From Streptomyces sp. TRM68367 (lineage in GTDB: Bacteria > Actinomycetota > Actinomycetes > Streptomycetales > Streptomycetaceae), in the NCBI RefSeq assembly GCF_014495685.1, contig NZ_JACTVI010000005.1, positions 62,001-126,000 of the forward strand: DNA of 64,000 bases, in the 5' to 3' direction. The translations under genes were made by a program, and so were the position numbers. This document shows, in pieces, positions 1-8,787 of this stretch. Each line of letters opens with the position of its first letter. The first letter of the stretch is position 1. Under the pieces are notes generated by a model. The model did no database searches, was not told where the DNA came from, and saw only the letters and a list, made by a program, of their open reading frames with translations.

Positions 1-345
1 GTGCGGAACGGGACGAGGACCGGGTTTCCGTCGGCTGAGTCCGTTCCGGGTCACGGACGGTGGGTCCGCGGCCTCCCGTTCCTCGCGGTGTGCGCCCGGC
101 GGCAGGCTGGGCGGCCTGGAGGTGCCCGTGTGGTGACGGGGGGCGGCGCGCTCGGTGCCGGTGGGAAGGCGACCGGTTCCAGGGCGGCTTCCACGGCCGC
201 CGGTCCCGGTCGGGCCGTGGGGTTCCTTGTGCAGGAGTGCGGCCAGCAGAGCACGCAACGGGCCTGCCTCGTCCGGGAGTTCGGGTTCCTCGTACCGGAC
301 GGCGTGCAGGGTCGCCGGCGTCGAGTCACGGGCGAACGGGGAACG
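1..345 (-). pseudogene. possible Ser/Thr protein kinase C-terminal remnant
   Basis: No complete gene is visible in the first 484 bases. One minus-strand frame, open to the left edge, reads SPFARDSTPATLHAVRYEEP followed by ELPDEAGPLRALLAALLHKEP. This resembles the last helices of actinobacterial Ser/Thr kinase domains, where a GRSPF-type segment is followed by LLxKDP. No catalytic HRD or DFG segment precedes it, and the frame closes at a stop near 470, so the N-terminal lobe is missing. Beyond LLHKEP the peptide becomes Pro/Gly/Thr-rich and unlike any domain. I treat it as a decayed fragment. The family call rests on pattern recognition alone, and the segment could be chance reading in GC-rich DNA. 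Confidence 0.35.
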
Positions 346-484
346 CGTTCCGGTGCCATGTGGTCCGCGATACCGATTCGACGGGCTCACGGTCAAGGAC
401 GTCAAGGGCTGCTCGCCGATCGCTCCCCTGCTGGGAGACGGGCTGCCGATAACTTGACGGTTCCTGTCAGGTTATGCGTCCACG

Positions 485-1840
485 ATGCGGTGCATGAACT
501 TCGTCGACAACACCACTGACCTGCCCGGCCTGCCCGTTCTCCGCCCCGGAGACCCGGGCTACGACGAGCGCCTCACCGGTTTCCAGACCGGGTTCGCCCC
601 GCGCCCCGGCGTGGTCGTCGCCGCGTCCGGGGCGCAGGACGTGGTCGCCGCCGTGCGGTACGCGGCCCGCGCCGATCTGCCGGTGGACGTGCAGGCCACC
701 GGGCACGGGCGGCCCGGTCCGGCCGAGGGCGGCGTGCTCATCACGACCCGGGACATGGACACGGTGCGCGTCGACCCCGGCGCCCGTACCGTCCGCGTGG
801 AGGCGGGCGTGCGCTGGGGTCAGGTGGTCGCGGCGGCCGAGCAGTACGGGCTGGCGCCGCTCAACGGATCGTCGCCCGGTGTGGGGGCCGTGTCGTACAC
901 GCTGGGCGGCGGACTCGGCATCCTGGGCCGGGAGTTCGGGTACGCGGCCGACCACGTCCGCTCCCTGGACGTCGTCACCGCCGACGGACGGCTGCGCCAT
1001 GTCACCCCGGACGCCGAGCTGTACTGGGCGCTGCTCGGCGCGGGCCACGCCTTCGGTGTCGTCACGGCGCTGGAGATCGGGCTCGTGCCGGTGACGCGGT
1101 TGTACGGCGGCGCCGTGTCCTTCGACGGGCGCGAGGTCGAACCGGCGGCCGTGCTGCGGGCGTACGAGGAGTGGACGCGGACCGTGCCCGACGGGCTGAC
1201 CTCGTCCTTCGCCGCCGTACCGTACCCGGACACGCCGGGGCTGCCGCCGCATCTGCGCGGGCGGTACGTCATCTCCGTGCACGTCGCCTACACCGGCGCC
1301 GACGGCGAGCGGATCACGGCCCCGCTGCGGGAGATCGGACCGGTGCTGGCCGACTCGCTGCGGGTGATGCCGTACGGCGAGAGCCACACTGTCCACAGCG
1401 ATCCGGACGTCCCGCACGCCTACTACGGCGACAACGCGGTGCTGAGCGAGCTGGACCTCACGGGCGCCGCGGAGTTGCTGTCGTGCACCGCGCCGGACGC
1501 GGGCGGGCCCATGTGCGTCGTGTCGGTCGCTCACCTGGGCGGGGCGCTGGCGCGGCCCGCGCCGAACGCGGTGCCGCACCGGGACGGGCGGTTCATGGCG
1601 CGGGTGCTGACGGTGGCGGACCGGGGCACCGCGAGCCGGATCACGGACCGGGCCCTGGCCCCGCTCGCGCCGGTCACGCTCGGGCGGTCGCTCAACTTCG
1701 TCCTCGGCGCGGGCGAGCGGACCGAGGGCCTGTACGACAGCCGGACGCGCGAGAGGCTCGCCGGGCTGAAGTCGCAGTACGACCCGGCGAGCCTCTTCCG
1801 CAGGAACTATCCGCTGATCACCGCTGGAACCACCCGTTGA
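485..1840 (+). CDS. FAD-binding oxidoreductase, berberine bridge enzyme type
   Basis: This 451-residue flavoprotein has the PCMH-type FAD fold followed by a C-terminal BBE segment ending in YDPASLFRRNYPL, which is diagnostic of the berberine-bridge/oligosaccharide-oxidase family. The His in ATGHGRPG (about residue 78) fits the site of 8-alpha-histidyl FAD attachment. The GGGLGILGREFGYAAD segment lacks the Cys used for a second covalent bond, so single attachment is expected. The family oxidises sugars or secondary-metabolite alcohols with O2; the substrate cannot be read from sequence. An ATG at 494 is an alternative start and neither has a clear ribosome binding site. It ends next to the convergent bioY gene. 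Confidence 0.85.
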   Translation: MRCMNFVDNTTDLPGLPVLRPGDPGYDERLTGFQTGFAPRPGVVVAASGAQDVVAAVRYAARADLPVDVQATGHGRPGPAEGGVLITTRDMDTVRVDPGARTVRVEAGVRWGQVVAAAEQYGLAPLNGSSPGVGAVSYTLGGGLGILGREFGYAADHVRSLDVVTADGRLRHVTPDAELYWALLGAGHAFGVVTALEIGLVPVTRLYGGAVSFDGREVEPAAVLRAYEEWTRTVPDGLTSSFAAVPYPDTPGLPPHLRGRYVISVHVAYTGADGERITAPLREIGPVLADSLRVMPYGESHTVHSDPDVPHAYYGDNAVLSELDLTGAAELLSCTAPDAGGPMCVVSVAHLGGALARPAPNAVPHRDGRFMARVLTVADRGTASRITDRALAPLAPVTLGRSLNFVLGAGERTEGLYDSRTRERLAGLKSQYDPASLFRRNYPLITAGTTR

Positions 1841-2422
1841 TCAGCGCTTGTCGACCAGCTTCCAGGCGGTGGGCAGCGCGCCCATCGCCAGGGCCGCCTT
1901 CAGGGCATCGCCGATCAGGAACGGAGTGAGGCCGGCCGCGATCGCGGCGGTGGCGGACATGCCGGTGGCCAGGGCCAGGTACGGGACGCCGACGGCGTAG
2001 ATGACCGCCTCGCCCAGCACCATCGTGCCCGCCATGCGCCAGGCGGAGCGGTCGGCGCCGCGCCGGGCCAGGGCGCCCACGAGGGCGGACGCGAGGATCA
2101 TGCCGAGGATGTAGCCGAAGGACGGGGCGACCCCGGAGGTCCCGCCCGCGAACCACGGCACGCCCGCCAGGCCGGCCAGCGCGTACAGCGCGAGGGCGGC
2201 GAGGCCGCGGCCGACGCCGAGGGCCGTGCCGACCAGCAGCGCGGCGAAGGTCTGGCCGGTCACCGGCACCGGGGAGCCCGGCACCGGCACGGAGATCTGC
2301 GCGGCGAGGCCGGTGAGCGCGGCGCCGCCGGCCACGAGCGCGATGTCCCTGACGCGGGAGGCGGGGATGAGGTCGGCGAGGACCTGCCTGGTGCGGGCGG
2401 GGGCGGCGGCAGCGGTGCTCAT
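1841..2422 (-). CDS. bioY: biotin transporter BioY
   Basis: This 193-residue membrane protein is the substrate-binding S component of a biotin ECF transporter. It shows about six hydrophobic helices and the family's conserved features: PVTGQTFAALLVG near residue 60, and the GLAGVPWFAGG and GYILGMI segments. The chosen ATG has a GGAG element five bases upstream; an in-frame upstream start would add nine residues unlike BioY N-termini. No BioM or BioN gene is adjacent, so it may act alone or share an energising module encoded elsewhere. It is convergent with the flavin oxidase gene, leaving almost no spacer. Confidence 0.92.
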   Translation of the reverse strand: MSTAAAAPARTRQVLADLIPASRVRDIALVAGGAALTGLAAQISVPVPGSPVPVTGQTFAALLVGTALGVGRGLAALALYALAGLAGVPWFAGGTSGVAPSFGYILGMILASALVGALARRGADRSAWRMAGTMVLGEAVIYAVGVPYLALATGMSATAAIAAGLTPFLIGDALKAALAMGALPTAWKLVDKR

Positions 2423-2697
2423 GGGGACTCCGCGGGATGGTAGGGGCACTGGGACACGGTGACGCTATCCCAGCGCGCTCGCGCCGTTCACCGTCAGCGC
2501 CCGACAAAGGCATTGGCGGCGGCTTGGTGCGCTTCGGACAAAGGGTGCCGCTTACACATGATGCGGCGTGATACCGGTCACTGAGGTGGGGTGGTGTGGG
2601 CTACGCGGGGTGGACCGGCGCCGACTGTAGAGACTCGCCAAGGCACGTGAGACACTGTCGGCGTTTTTGCCATCGACGCATTGGACGAGCCGCGCCC

Positions 2698-4098
2698 ATG
2701 CCCAGCACCCCCACTGAGACGCAGTCGAGGACGGACGGCGTCTCCCTGTCCCACGGTCTCAAGCAGCGCCACCTGTCGATGATCGCCCTCGGCGGGGTGA
2801 TCGGCGCCGGGCTGTTCGTCGGCTCCGGCGCGGGCATCGCCGCCGCCGGACCCTCGATCGTCCTCGCCTACGCCCTCTCCGGCCTCCTCGTGATGCTGGT
2901 GATGCGGATGCTCGGCGAGATGTCGGCGGCGTACCCGTCGTCCGGCTCCTTCTCAGCACACGCCGAGCGTGCGATCGGCCCCTGGGCGGGCTTCACCGCG
3001 GGCTGGTCCTTCTGGGTGCTGCTGTGCACGGCCGTGGGCCTGGAGGGCATCGGCGCCGCGAAGATCGTCAGCGGATGGCTGCCGGGCACGCCGGAGTGGG
3101 CGTGGGTGGCGCTGTTCATGGTGGTGTTCTGCGGCACGAACCTGGCCGCCGTGAAGAACTTCGGCGAGTTCGAGTTCTGGTTCGCGGCCCTGAAGGTCGG
3201 CGCGATCTCCCTGTTCCTGGTACTCGGCCTGCTGGCCATCGTGGGCGTGCTGCCCGGCACGGACGCCCCCGGCACCAGCAACCTCACCGGCGAGGGCGGC
3301 TTTCTCCCCAACGGCGGCGAGGGTTTGGTCATCGGCCTGCTCGCCTCGGTGTTCGCCTACGGCGGTCTGGAGACGGTCACCATCGCGGCGGCCGAGTCGG
3401 AGAACCCGGTCAGGGGCGTGGCGAGCGCGGTCCGTACGGCGATGTGGCGCATCGCGCTGTTCTACATCGGCTCGATGGCGGTCATCGTCACGCTCGTGCC
3501 GTGGGACTCCAAGGAGGTGGTCGAGAGGGGCCCCTACGTCGCCGCCCTCGACCACCTCGGCATCCCGGGCGCCGGCCAGCTGATGAACGTGGTCGTGCTG
3601 GTGGCCCTGCTGTCCGCGATGAACGCCAACATCTACGGCGCCTCGCGCATCGCCTACTCGCTGGTGCGGCGGGGCGAGGGCCCGAAGGCGCTTGGCCGGG
3701 TCTTCGGCGGGGTGCCACGGTTCGCCGTGCTCGCCTCCTCCGTGTTCGGTTTCCTGTGCGTGCTGCTGAGCTACTGGCGCCCGAACGACGTCTTCCCCTG
3801 GCTGCTGAACATGATCGGCGCGGTGATCCTGGTCGTCTGGATCTTCATCACCGTCTCCCAGCTGCGGCTGCGCCGTCGTCTGGAGCGCGAGGAGCCGGAG
3901 AAGCTGGTCGTGCGCATGTGGGCGTTCCCGTGGCTGACGTGGGTCGCGCTGGCGGGCATGGCCGCGGTCTTCGTCCTGATGGCACGCCAGCCGGAGACGC
4001 GGGTGCAGTTGTACTCGACGGGCGGGATGACGCTGTTCCTGGCGGCGGTCGGGTACGCGTGGCAGAAGGCGCGCGCCAAGCAGCAGACCGACCGCTGA
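2698..4098 (+). CDS. amino acid permease (APC superfamily, AAT type)
   Basis: A 466-residue cytoplasmic-membrane transporter with about 12 hydrophobic helices. The N-terminal HLSMIALGGVIGAGLFVGSG segment is the classic substrate-binding unwound helix of proton-coupled amino-acid permeases, and GEMSAAYPSSGSF follows in helix 2. Size and motifs fit the AAT family that includes GabP, AroP and proline permeases; the exact substrate is not readable. The in-frame extension back to 2596 is unlike any permease N-terminus, so the ATG before PSTPTETQ is preferred. It is monocistronic, with a strong hairpin directly downstream. Confidence 0.9.
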   Translation: MPSTPTETQSRTDGVSLSHGLKQRHLSMIALGGVIGAGLFVGSGAGIAAAGPSIVLAYALSGLLVMLVMRMLGEMSAAYPSSGSFSAHAERAIGPWAGFTAGWSFWVLLCTAVGLEGIGAAKIVSGWLPGTPEWAWVALFMVVFCGTNLAAVKNFGEFEFWFAALKVGAISLFLVLGLLAIVGVLPGTDAPGTSNLTGEGGFLPNGGEGLVIGLLASVFAYGGLETVTIAAAESENPVRGVASAVRTAMWRIALFYIGSMAVIVTLVPWDSKEVVERGPYVAALDHLGIPGAGQLMNVVVLVALLSAMNANIYGASRIAYSLVRRGEGPKALGRVFGGVPRFAVLASSVFGFLCVLLSYWRPNDVFPWLLNMIGAVILVVWIFITVSQLRLRRRLEREEPEKLVVRMWAFPWLTWVALAGMAAVFVLMARQPETRVQLYSTGGMTLFLAAVGYAWQKARAKQQTDR

Positions 4099-4110
4099 CC
4101 GACAGCCGGA

Positions 4111-4132
4111 GAAGGCCCCCGCGGGGGCCTTC
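4111..4132 (+). terminator. perfect palindromic terminator after permease
   Basis: GAAGGCCCCCG is immediately followed by its exact reverse complement, giving an 11-bp palindrome 12 bases after the permease stop. There is no T tract, as is usual in Streptomyces. It lies between convergent genes and could serve both strands. Confidence 0.75.
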
Positions 4133-4226
4133 AAGGCGCGGCTGTCCAGGGCGGCGGCCACCGCGCAGGGGCCCCGGCTGGGGGTGCTCGCGTACGAGCC
4201 GCTGAGCGGGCTCCCCCCGTACGGGC

Positions 4227-4838
4227 TCACTCGCAGGGCACGTTCAGCGAGAGCAGTGCGGCCGAGTCGGTGTCGAGGCGGAGTTCGCTGATGGCGGCGT
4301 TGCGCAGGCGGGGGAAGACACGGCGGTACTCGGCCGGCGGGATGTGCAGCAGGCGGCACAGCACCAGGCGGAGCAGCGTGTTGTGGGCGACGACCAGGAC
4401 GCGGGCGCCGGGGTGGGCGGCGGCGATGCGGTGCAGGGCGGCGGCGCCCCGGCCGGCGGCGGCCGTGGGGTCCTCGGCCTGCGGGAACGGGTGGGCGACG
4501 GGGTCGGCGCGGAAGGCGTCCGCCGCGGCCGGGTTCTGCGCCGCGAACTCGGCGAGGGTGCGGCCCTCCACCAACCCGAAGTCGCATTCACGCAGGTCGG
4601 GTTCGCGGTGCGGGGTGAGGTCCAGGGCGCGGCAGGCGGGCTCGGCGGTGGCCACGGCGCGGGAGAGCGGGGACGTCCACACCGCGTCCACCGGGTGCGC
4701 GGCGGCCCAGCGCCCCAGCGCCTCGGCCTGGGCCCGCCCGGTGTCGGTGAGGGCGACGTCGCTGATCCCGGCGTACCGGTTCTCGGCGTGCCAGACGGTC
4801 TGGCCGTGGCGGGTGAGGAGGAGGGTGGTGCTGCTCAT
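4227..4838 (-). CDS. histidine phosphatase family protein
   Basis: A 203-residue member of the phosphoglycerate-mutase/histidine-phosphatase superfamily. The phosphohistidine motif LLTRHGQTVWHAENRYAG is at residue 7 onward. The second conserved Arg is in WTSPLSRAVATAE, the acid residue in RECDFGLVEG, and the second catalytic His in VLVVAHNTLLR. It probably dephosphorylates a small sugar phosphate. It lies 40 bases downstream of an FGGY kinase gene on the same strand, so the two are probably co-transcribed and the phosphatase may act in the same sugar pathway. Confidence 0.88.
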   Translation of the reverse strand: MSSTTLLLTRHGQTVWHAENRYAGISDVALTDTGRAQAEALGRWAAAHPVDAVWTSPLSRAVATAEPACRALDLTPHREPDLRECDFGLVEGRTLAEFAAQNPAAADAFRADPVAHPFPQAEDPTAAAGRGAAALHRIAAAHPGARVLVVAHNTLLRLVLCRLLHIPPAEYRRVFPRLRNAAISELRLDTDSAALLSLNVPCE

Positions 4839-4878
4839 CGGCCGGCCTCCTGGTGTGAGTGCCGCACATGGGTGGTCA

Positions 4879-6420
4879 TCAGTCCACGGTGTCCGGGTCC
4901 AGGCGGCTACGGGCGTGCGCGGCGACCGGGGGCGGCAGCCAGCCGCGCGCCTCCAGTGCGTCGACGAGGCGAGCGTACGGCTCCGCGAAGCGGGCGGTGC
5001 GGTCGGGGCGGGGTTCGTACGTGGTACGGGTGCGGACCATGCGGTCGGTGACGTCGGGGAGCGTGCGGGAGCCGCCGGTGCCGTAAACCGCGAGCGCCGC
5101 CATGCCCAGGGCCGGTTCCGTCTGTTCGGGGACGCGGGCGGGGCGGGCGAGGATGTCGGTGCGCAGCTGGTTCCAGTAGGGGCTGCGGGCGGCGCCGCCG
5201 GTGAAGGTGAGCGGGCCGTCGAGGGGGGCACCCAGGTGCTGCAGGTAGTCCAGGCACAGGCGTTCCGCGAAGGCGACGCCCTGGAGCAGCGCGGCCCACA
5301 GGTCGGCGTCGTCGACGGGTTCGCCGAGGAGGAGGGCGCTGGCGTCCGGGGCGCGGAACGGGAAGCGTTCGCCCGGCGCCACCAGCGGGTACGCGACCGC
5401 GCCGGACGGTTCGAAGGCGGCGGCCCGCGCGTCCATGGCGGCCGGGTCCGCGCCCGCGAAGGCCGCCGTGAGCACGCCCGCGCCCACGCTCGACGCCCCG
5501 CCCGGCAGCCAGGTCCCGTCCGGCGCACGGTGGTTGTAGACGACGCCGGTGGGGTCCCGTACCGGCTCCCGGGCGGCGCCCTTGAGCACCAGCGTCGTAC
5601 CGAGCACCGAGTTCCAGGAGCCGGGCCGCAGCGCGCCCGAGGCGATCTGGGCCGCGCAGCCGTCGGTCATCCCGGCGATCACGGGCGTGCCGGCGGGGAT
5701 GCCGGTGGCGTCGGCGGCGGCCGGGGAGACCTCGCCGAGCCGGGTGCCGGGCCGTACGACATCGGGCAGCAGCCCCTCGGGCAGGCTCAGCCCGTCGAGC
5801 GCGGCCCCCGGCCAGGCGTCGCGCTCCAGGTCGTACCCGGTCTTGAGGGCGTGACTGGAGTCCGCGGGCGGCGGTTCTCCGGTGAGGCGGGCGATGATCA
5901 GGTCGGGCTGGTGGGCGAGGCGGAGACGGCCGACGCCGCGCGGGCGAACGCCGCCGGACCGGCCGACGCCGCGCAGCTGACCGGCGCCCCCCTCCCCGCC
6001 GTACTCCCCCACGAGCCACACCGCCTTCGGCAACGCCCACGTGTCCTGCACCGCCACCCCCGCTGCCCGCACCCGTGCCGCCTCCTGGGCGGCGCGAGTG
6101 TCGTCGTACATCAGGGCGGGGCTCAACGGGCGGCCCGAGTCGTCCGTCAGCAGGACGGTCCCGGACGTGCCGCACACCGCGAGCCCGCCGATCCGTACGC
6201 CGGGCAGCGGGCCGAGTGCCGAGCGGGACGCGGCGCACACCGCCTCCCACCAGTCGTCCGGGTCCTGCTCGTGCCGTCCGCCCTCCCGGCGCCCGTCCAG
6301 CGGAGCGGCACCGCTGCCGAGCACGTTGCCGTCCCCGGCGACCAGCAGCACTCGGACGCTCTGCGTCCCCAGGTCGATCCCCAGCCACCCCTCGCCGGCC
6401 TCGCCCGTCTCGTCCGCCAT
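4879..6420 (-). CDS. FGGY-family carbohydrate kinase
   Basis: A 513-residue sugar kinase that phosphorylates a pentose, tetrose or polyol using ATP. The N-terminal domain opens with the phosphate-binding GIDLGTQSVRVLLVAG. The catalytic Asp lies in AGMTDGCAAQIASGAL, and the C-terminal nucleotide-binding domain has FTGGAARSPYWNQLRTDIL. Length is normal for xylulose/gluconate-type kinases. Codons for residues 155-175 are unusually Gly/Arg-rich, suggesting a small in-frame insertion relative to the family. It is the upstream gene of a probable two-gene unit with the histidine phosphatase. A second FGGY kinase lies about 3.5 kb away, on the other side of a mobile gene. Confidence 0.88.
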   Translation of the reverse strand: MADETGEAGEGWLGIDLGTQSVRVLLVAGDGNVLGSGAAPLDGRREGGRHEQDPDDWWEAVCAASRSALGPLPGVRIGGLAVCGTSGTVLLTDDSGRPLSPALMYDDTRAAQEAARVRAAGVAVQDTWALPKAVWLVGEYGGEGGAGQLRGVGRSGGVRPRGVGRLRLAHQPDLIIARLTGEPPPADSSHALKTGYDLERDAWPGAALDGLSLPEGLLPDVVRPGTRLGEVSPAAADATGIPAGTPVIAGMTDGCAAQIASGALRPGSWNSVLGTTLVLKGAAREPVRDPTGVVYNHRAPDGTWLPGGASSVGAGVLTAAFAGADPAAMDARAAAFEPSGAVAYPLVAPGERFPFRAPDASALLLGEPVDDADLWAALLQGVAFAERLCLDYLQHLGAPLDGPLTFTGGAARSPYWNQLRTDILARPARVPEQTEPALGMAALAVYGTGGSRTLPDVTDRMVRTRTTYEPRPDRTARFAEPYARLVDALEARGWLPPPVAAHARSRLDPDTVD

Positions 6421-6510
6421 CGGACCTCCTACTATGCATCGCGCAGGTCTATACCCATTTCACTCTGCTCAGGGATGTCCGACCATGAGGCAGGGGCGGA
6501 GTGACCAAGC

Positions 6511-6566
6511 AGGGTCGGGGACTGGCGCGGTGGCCTGTGAAGGCTCCGTTTCCAGCCCCCGACCCT
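6511..6566. other. imperfect inverted repeat between FGGY kinase and TnpB-like gene
   Basis: Two 15-base arms, AGGGTCGGGGACTGG and CCAGCCCCCGACCCT, pair with one mismatch around a 26-base loop. The repeat sits in the 335-base gap between the start of the minus-strand FGGY kinase and the start of the TnpB-like gene. It could be an old terminator, an operator, or the left end of the mobile element. No other feature is evident in this gap. Confidence 0.45.
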
Positions 6567-6755
6567 ACTAAGGCCGACCTCAGGGCCCGAAACAGCTCAG
6601 GATGAAGGCTGGTTGACCGATTGCCTTGTCAGCGCTCATGCGAATCTCTTACTCCGGACAGCAAGGAACAGAAGTTCTTCCATCGAACGCGTGACTCTTG
6701 CGCGCGACGTTCGTTGATGAGATGTCTGGGATTCGGCCGGGCAGGAGGTGAACGG

Positions 6756-8384
6756 GTGGGCAGGGCACGGGAAGGCGCGGGACCATTCGTGGTGCCTGGC
6801 CCTGCGGGGGTGGCGGTACGGGACCGGCTCAAGCATCTGACCGCCGAGGACGAGAGGGTGCTACGCGCGGTGGGCGAGCACCTGGGACGGCTCGCCTCAC
6901 TGGATCTCAAGGCCCGCTGTGCGGACGGTCTGGAGCACGACAGCGACCGGTGGAGCGCGCGCAAACGGATCCTGACCGCGCCATCGTCGTCGCGCTGGGC
7001 AGGCAGCATCACCAGAGCGACTCATGATCAGTGGGCACTGACCCGCCGTTGCCAGCTTGCCCACATTCAGAAGCTGGAGGCTGGCATTCGCGAACTGCGC
7101 CACCGCATGTCCCTGCCGATCGGACAACCCGGCTCCAAGCGGGCACCCGGAGGCTACCGGTCCCGGCAGGAGTGGCACGCCAAGTCCCGTCGGCTGGCCT
7201 GTCTGGAGGCCCGGCTGGAGACGGCCCGCGCAGACTGGCAGGCCGGGCGCGTTCGAGCCGTGCGGGGCGGCAAACAGCTACTGACCAAGCGCCACCACCT
7301 CGCAGAATCGCAGCTCACCGAGGACCAGTGGCGCCGACGGTGGGAGGTGGCGCGCTGGTTCCTGCAGGCAGACGGCGAAAGCGGGAAGCGGTACGGCAAC
7401 GAAACCATCCGCGTCACGCCGGGCGGCGAGGTCAGCATCAAACTGCCTGCGCCACTGGCCCATCTCGCCAACGCCCCGCACGGCCGGTACGTACTGGCCT
7501 CCCGCGTGCAGTTCAAGCACCGGGGTGTTGAGTGGGCCGACCGCGTCACCACGAACCGTGCCCTTGCCTACCGCATCCACCTGGACACAGCACGCGGGCG
7601 CTGGTACTTGACTGCCTCCTGGCAGCGCCCGGCCGTGCGGACGATCCCCCTGGGAGCAGCCCGCATCCGTGGCATGATCGGCGTGGACACCAATGGCGAC
7701 CACTTCGCCGCCTACCGGCTCGATGCCCACGGCAACCCGGTCGGCGATCCACACCACTTCTTCTTCGACCTCACCGGACCCACCTCCCACCGGGACGCCC
7801 AGCTCCGGCACGCTCTCACCCGCCTGTTGCACTGGGCACGACGCTGCGGCGTGGCCGCGATCGCGATCGAAGACCTGGACTTCACCGCGGAGAAAACCCG
7901 CGAGAAACACGGCCGCAAGAAGCAGTTCCGCAAGTTGATCTCCGGCATGCCCACGGCCAGGCTCAAGGCCCGCCTGGTCTCGATGGCTGCCGAACTCGGC
8001 CTGTCCATCGTCGCCGTCGATCCGGCCTACACCTCCAAATGGGGCGCCCAGCACTGGCAAAAGCCCCTCACCAGCACAACGCGTACCGTGACCCGGCACG
8101 ATGCCGCGAGCATCGCGATCGGACGACGCGCCCTCGGGCACCCGATCCGGCGACGGACGGCACCGCCCCGCATCCACCAGAGCGATGGATGCGGGCATCG
8201 GACCGCCCAGGCCGACTCGGCCACTCAAGGGTGTGAGGAACCCCGCCGACATACCACGGACCGCGCTCCTGGAAGGCCGTTGCCGGGTATGGAGAGTACG
8301 CGGGTGACCAGACGGGCATCCAACACCGTTCGGGATACCCGCAGTGACCAAGGGTGGGTCAAAGGCTCATCCCTGCTCACTTGA
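6756..8384 (+). CDS. TnpB-related RuvC-like protein lacking the zinc ribbon
   Basis: A 542-residue IS200/IS605 accessory protein of the divergent TnpB-related lineage. The RuvC core looks intact: the first Asp in MIGVDTNGDHFAAYRLD, the Glu in AIAIEDLDF, and the last Asp in TRHDAASIAIGRRALGH. The canonical zinc ribbon that follows DPAYTS in TnpB is absent; here the sequence runs SKWGAQHWQKP. The GTG start has AGGAGG seven bases upstream, whereas the longer in-frame extension has no such site. The N-terminal half is long and Arg-rich. No TnpA transposase is adjacent, and I could not define the element's ends. It sits inside a sugar-utilisation cluster, just upstream of a truncated ABC ATPase gene. 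Confidence 0.82.
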   Translation: MGRAREGAGPFVVPGPAGVAVRDRLKHLTAEDERVLRAVGEHLGRLASLDLKARCADGLEHDSDRWSARKRILTAPSSSRWAGSITRATHDQWALTRRCQLAHIQKLEAGIRELRHRMSLPIGQPGSKRAPGGYRSRQEWHAKSRRLACLEARLETARADWQAGRVRAVRGGKQLLTKRHHLAESQLTEDQWRRRWEVARWFLQADGESGKRYGNETIRVTPGGEVSIKLPAPLAHLANAPHGRYVLASRVQFKHRGVEWADRVTTNRALAYRIHLDTARGRWYLTASWQRPAVRTIPLGAARIRGMIGVDTNGDHFAAYRLDAHGNPVGDPHHFFFDLTGPTSHRDAQLRHALTRLLHWARRCGVAAIAIEDLDFTAEKTREKHGRKKQFRKLISGMPTARLKARLVSMAAELGLSIVAVDPAYTSKWGAQHWQKPLTSTTRTVTRHDAASIAIGRRALGHPIRRRTAPPRIHQSDGCGHRTAQADSATQGCEEPRRHTTDRAPGRPLPGMESTRVTRRASNTVRDTRSDQGWVKGSSLLT

Positions 8385-8490
8385 TTTGGAACGGTTACGC
8401 CTACCACCAGGAACCGCAGCCGACTCGGGCGCTGCGGGGACTTGCACGAGCACAAGATCCATTACGAGGTGTGCGCAACGAAGGGCACTC

Positions 8491-8787
8491 ATGACGGGAC
8501 TGGCGCCCGCGATCAACCGGCTGCCCGCCGTCGCGGCCGACGACGGCCACGCCCGCCTCTCGGACTCCGTGACGCTCCCACTGCCCGTGCCGGTGGCCGC
8601 AAGCCGGGAGGTGACCGTCGGCAGCCGCCCCGAGGATCTCCGCCTCACCCTCGACGGCGTCGCACCGCACCTGGTCCTGCTCACCGACCCCGAGGTACGC
8701 CTCGGGCACGACGAGCGCGTGCACGTCATCGCCGACGCCCACCACACCCATGTCTTCGACGCCGAAACGGGAGACTCCCTGCGATGA
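8491..8787 (+). pseudogene. C-terminal fragment of sugar ABC transporter ATPase (MalK/UgpC type)
   Basis: The 98 residues correspond to the TOBE region at the end of MsmK/UgpC-type ATPases. APAINRLPAVAADDGHARLS matches the segment after a GSPAMN motif, VTVGSRPEDLRL matches the IRPEDL motif, and DAHHTHVFDAETGDSLR matches the usual end. The ATPase domain with Walker A, Q-loop, signature and Walker B is completely missing. Upstream sequence to the TnpB-like gene shows no ATPase coding, so about 270 codons have been lost. Its stop overlaps the next gene's ATG (ATGA), showing that the original operon continued into the dehydrogenase. I infer loss during or after arrival of the mobile gene. Confidence 0.75.

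Noticed and set aside
1..519. 172-codon plus-strand ORF at the left edge
   Set aside because: Low-complexity Gly/Arg translation, no ribosome binding site, and overlap with the flavin oxidase start.
6756..8384. Cas12-type CRISPR effector
   Set aside because: RuvC motifs fit TnpB-lineage transposon proteins; no CRISPR array or cas genes are present.
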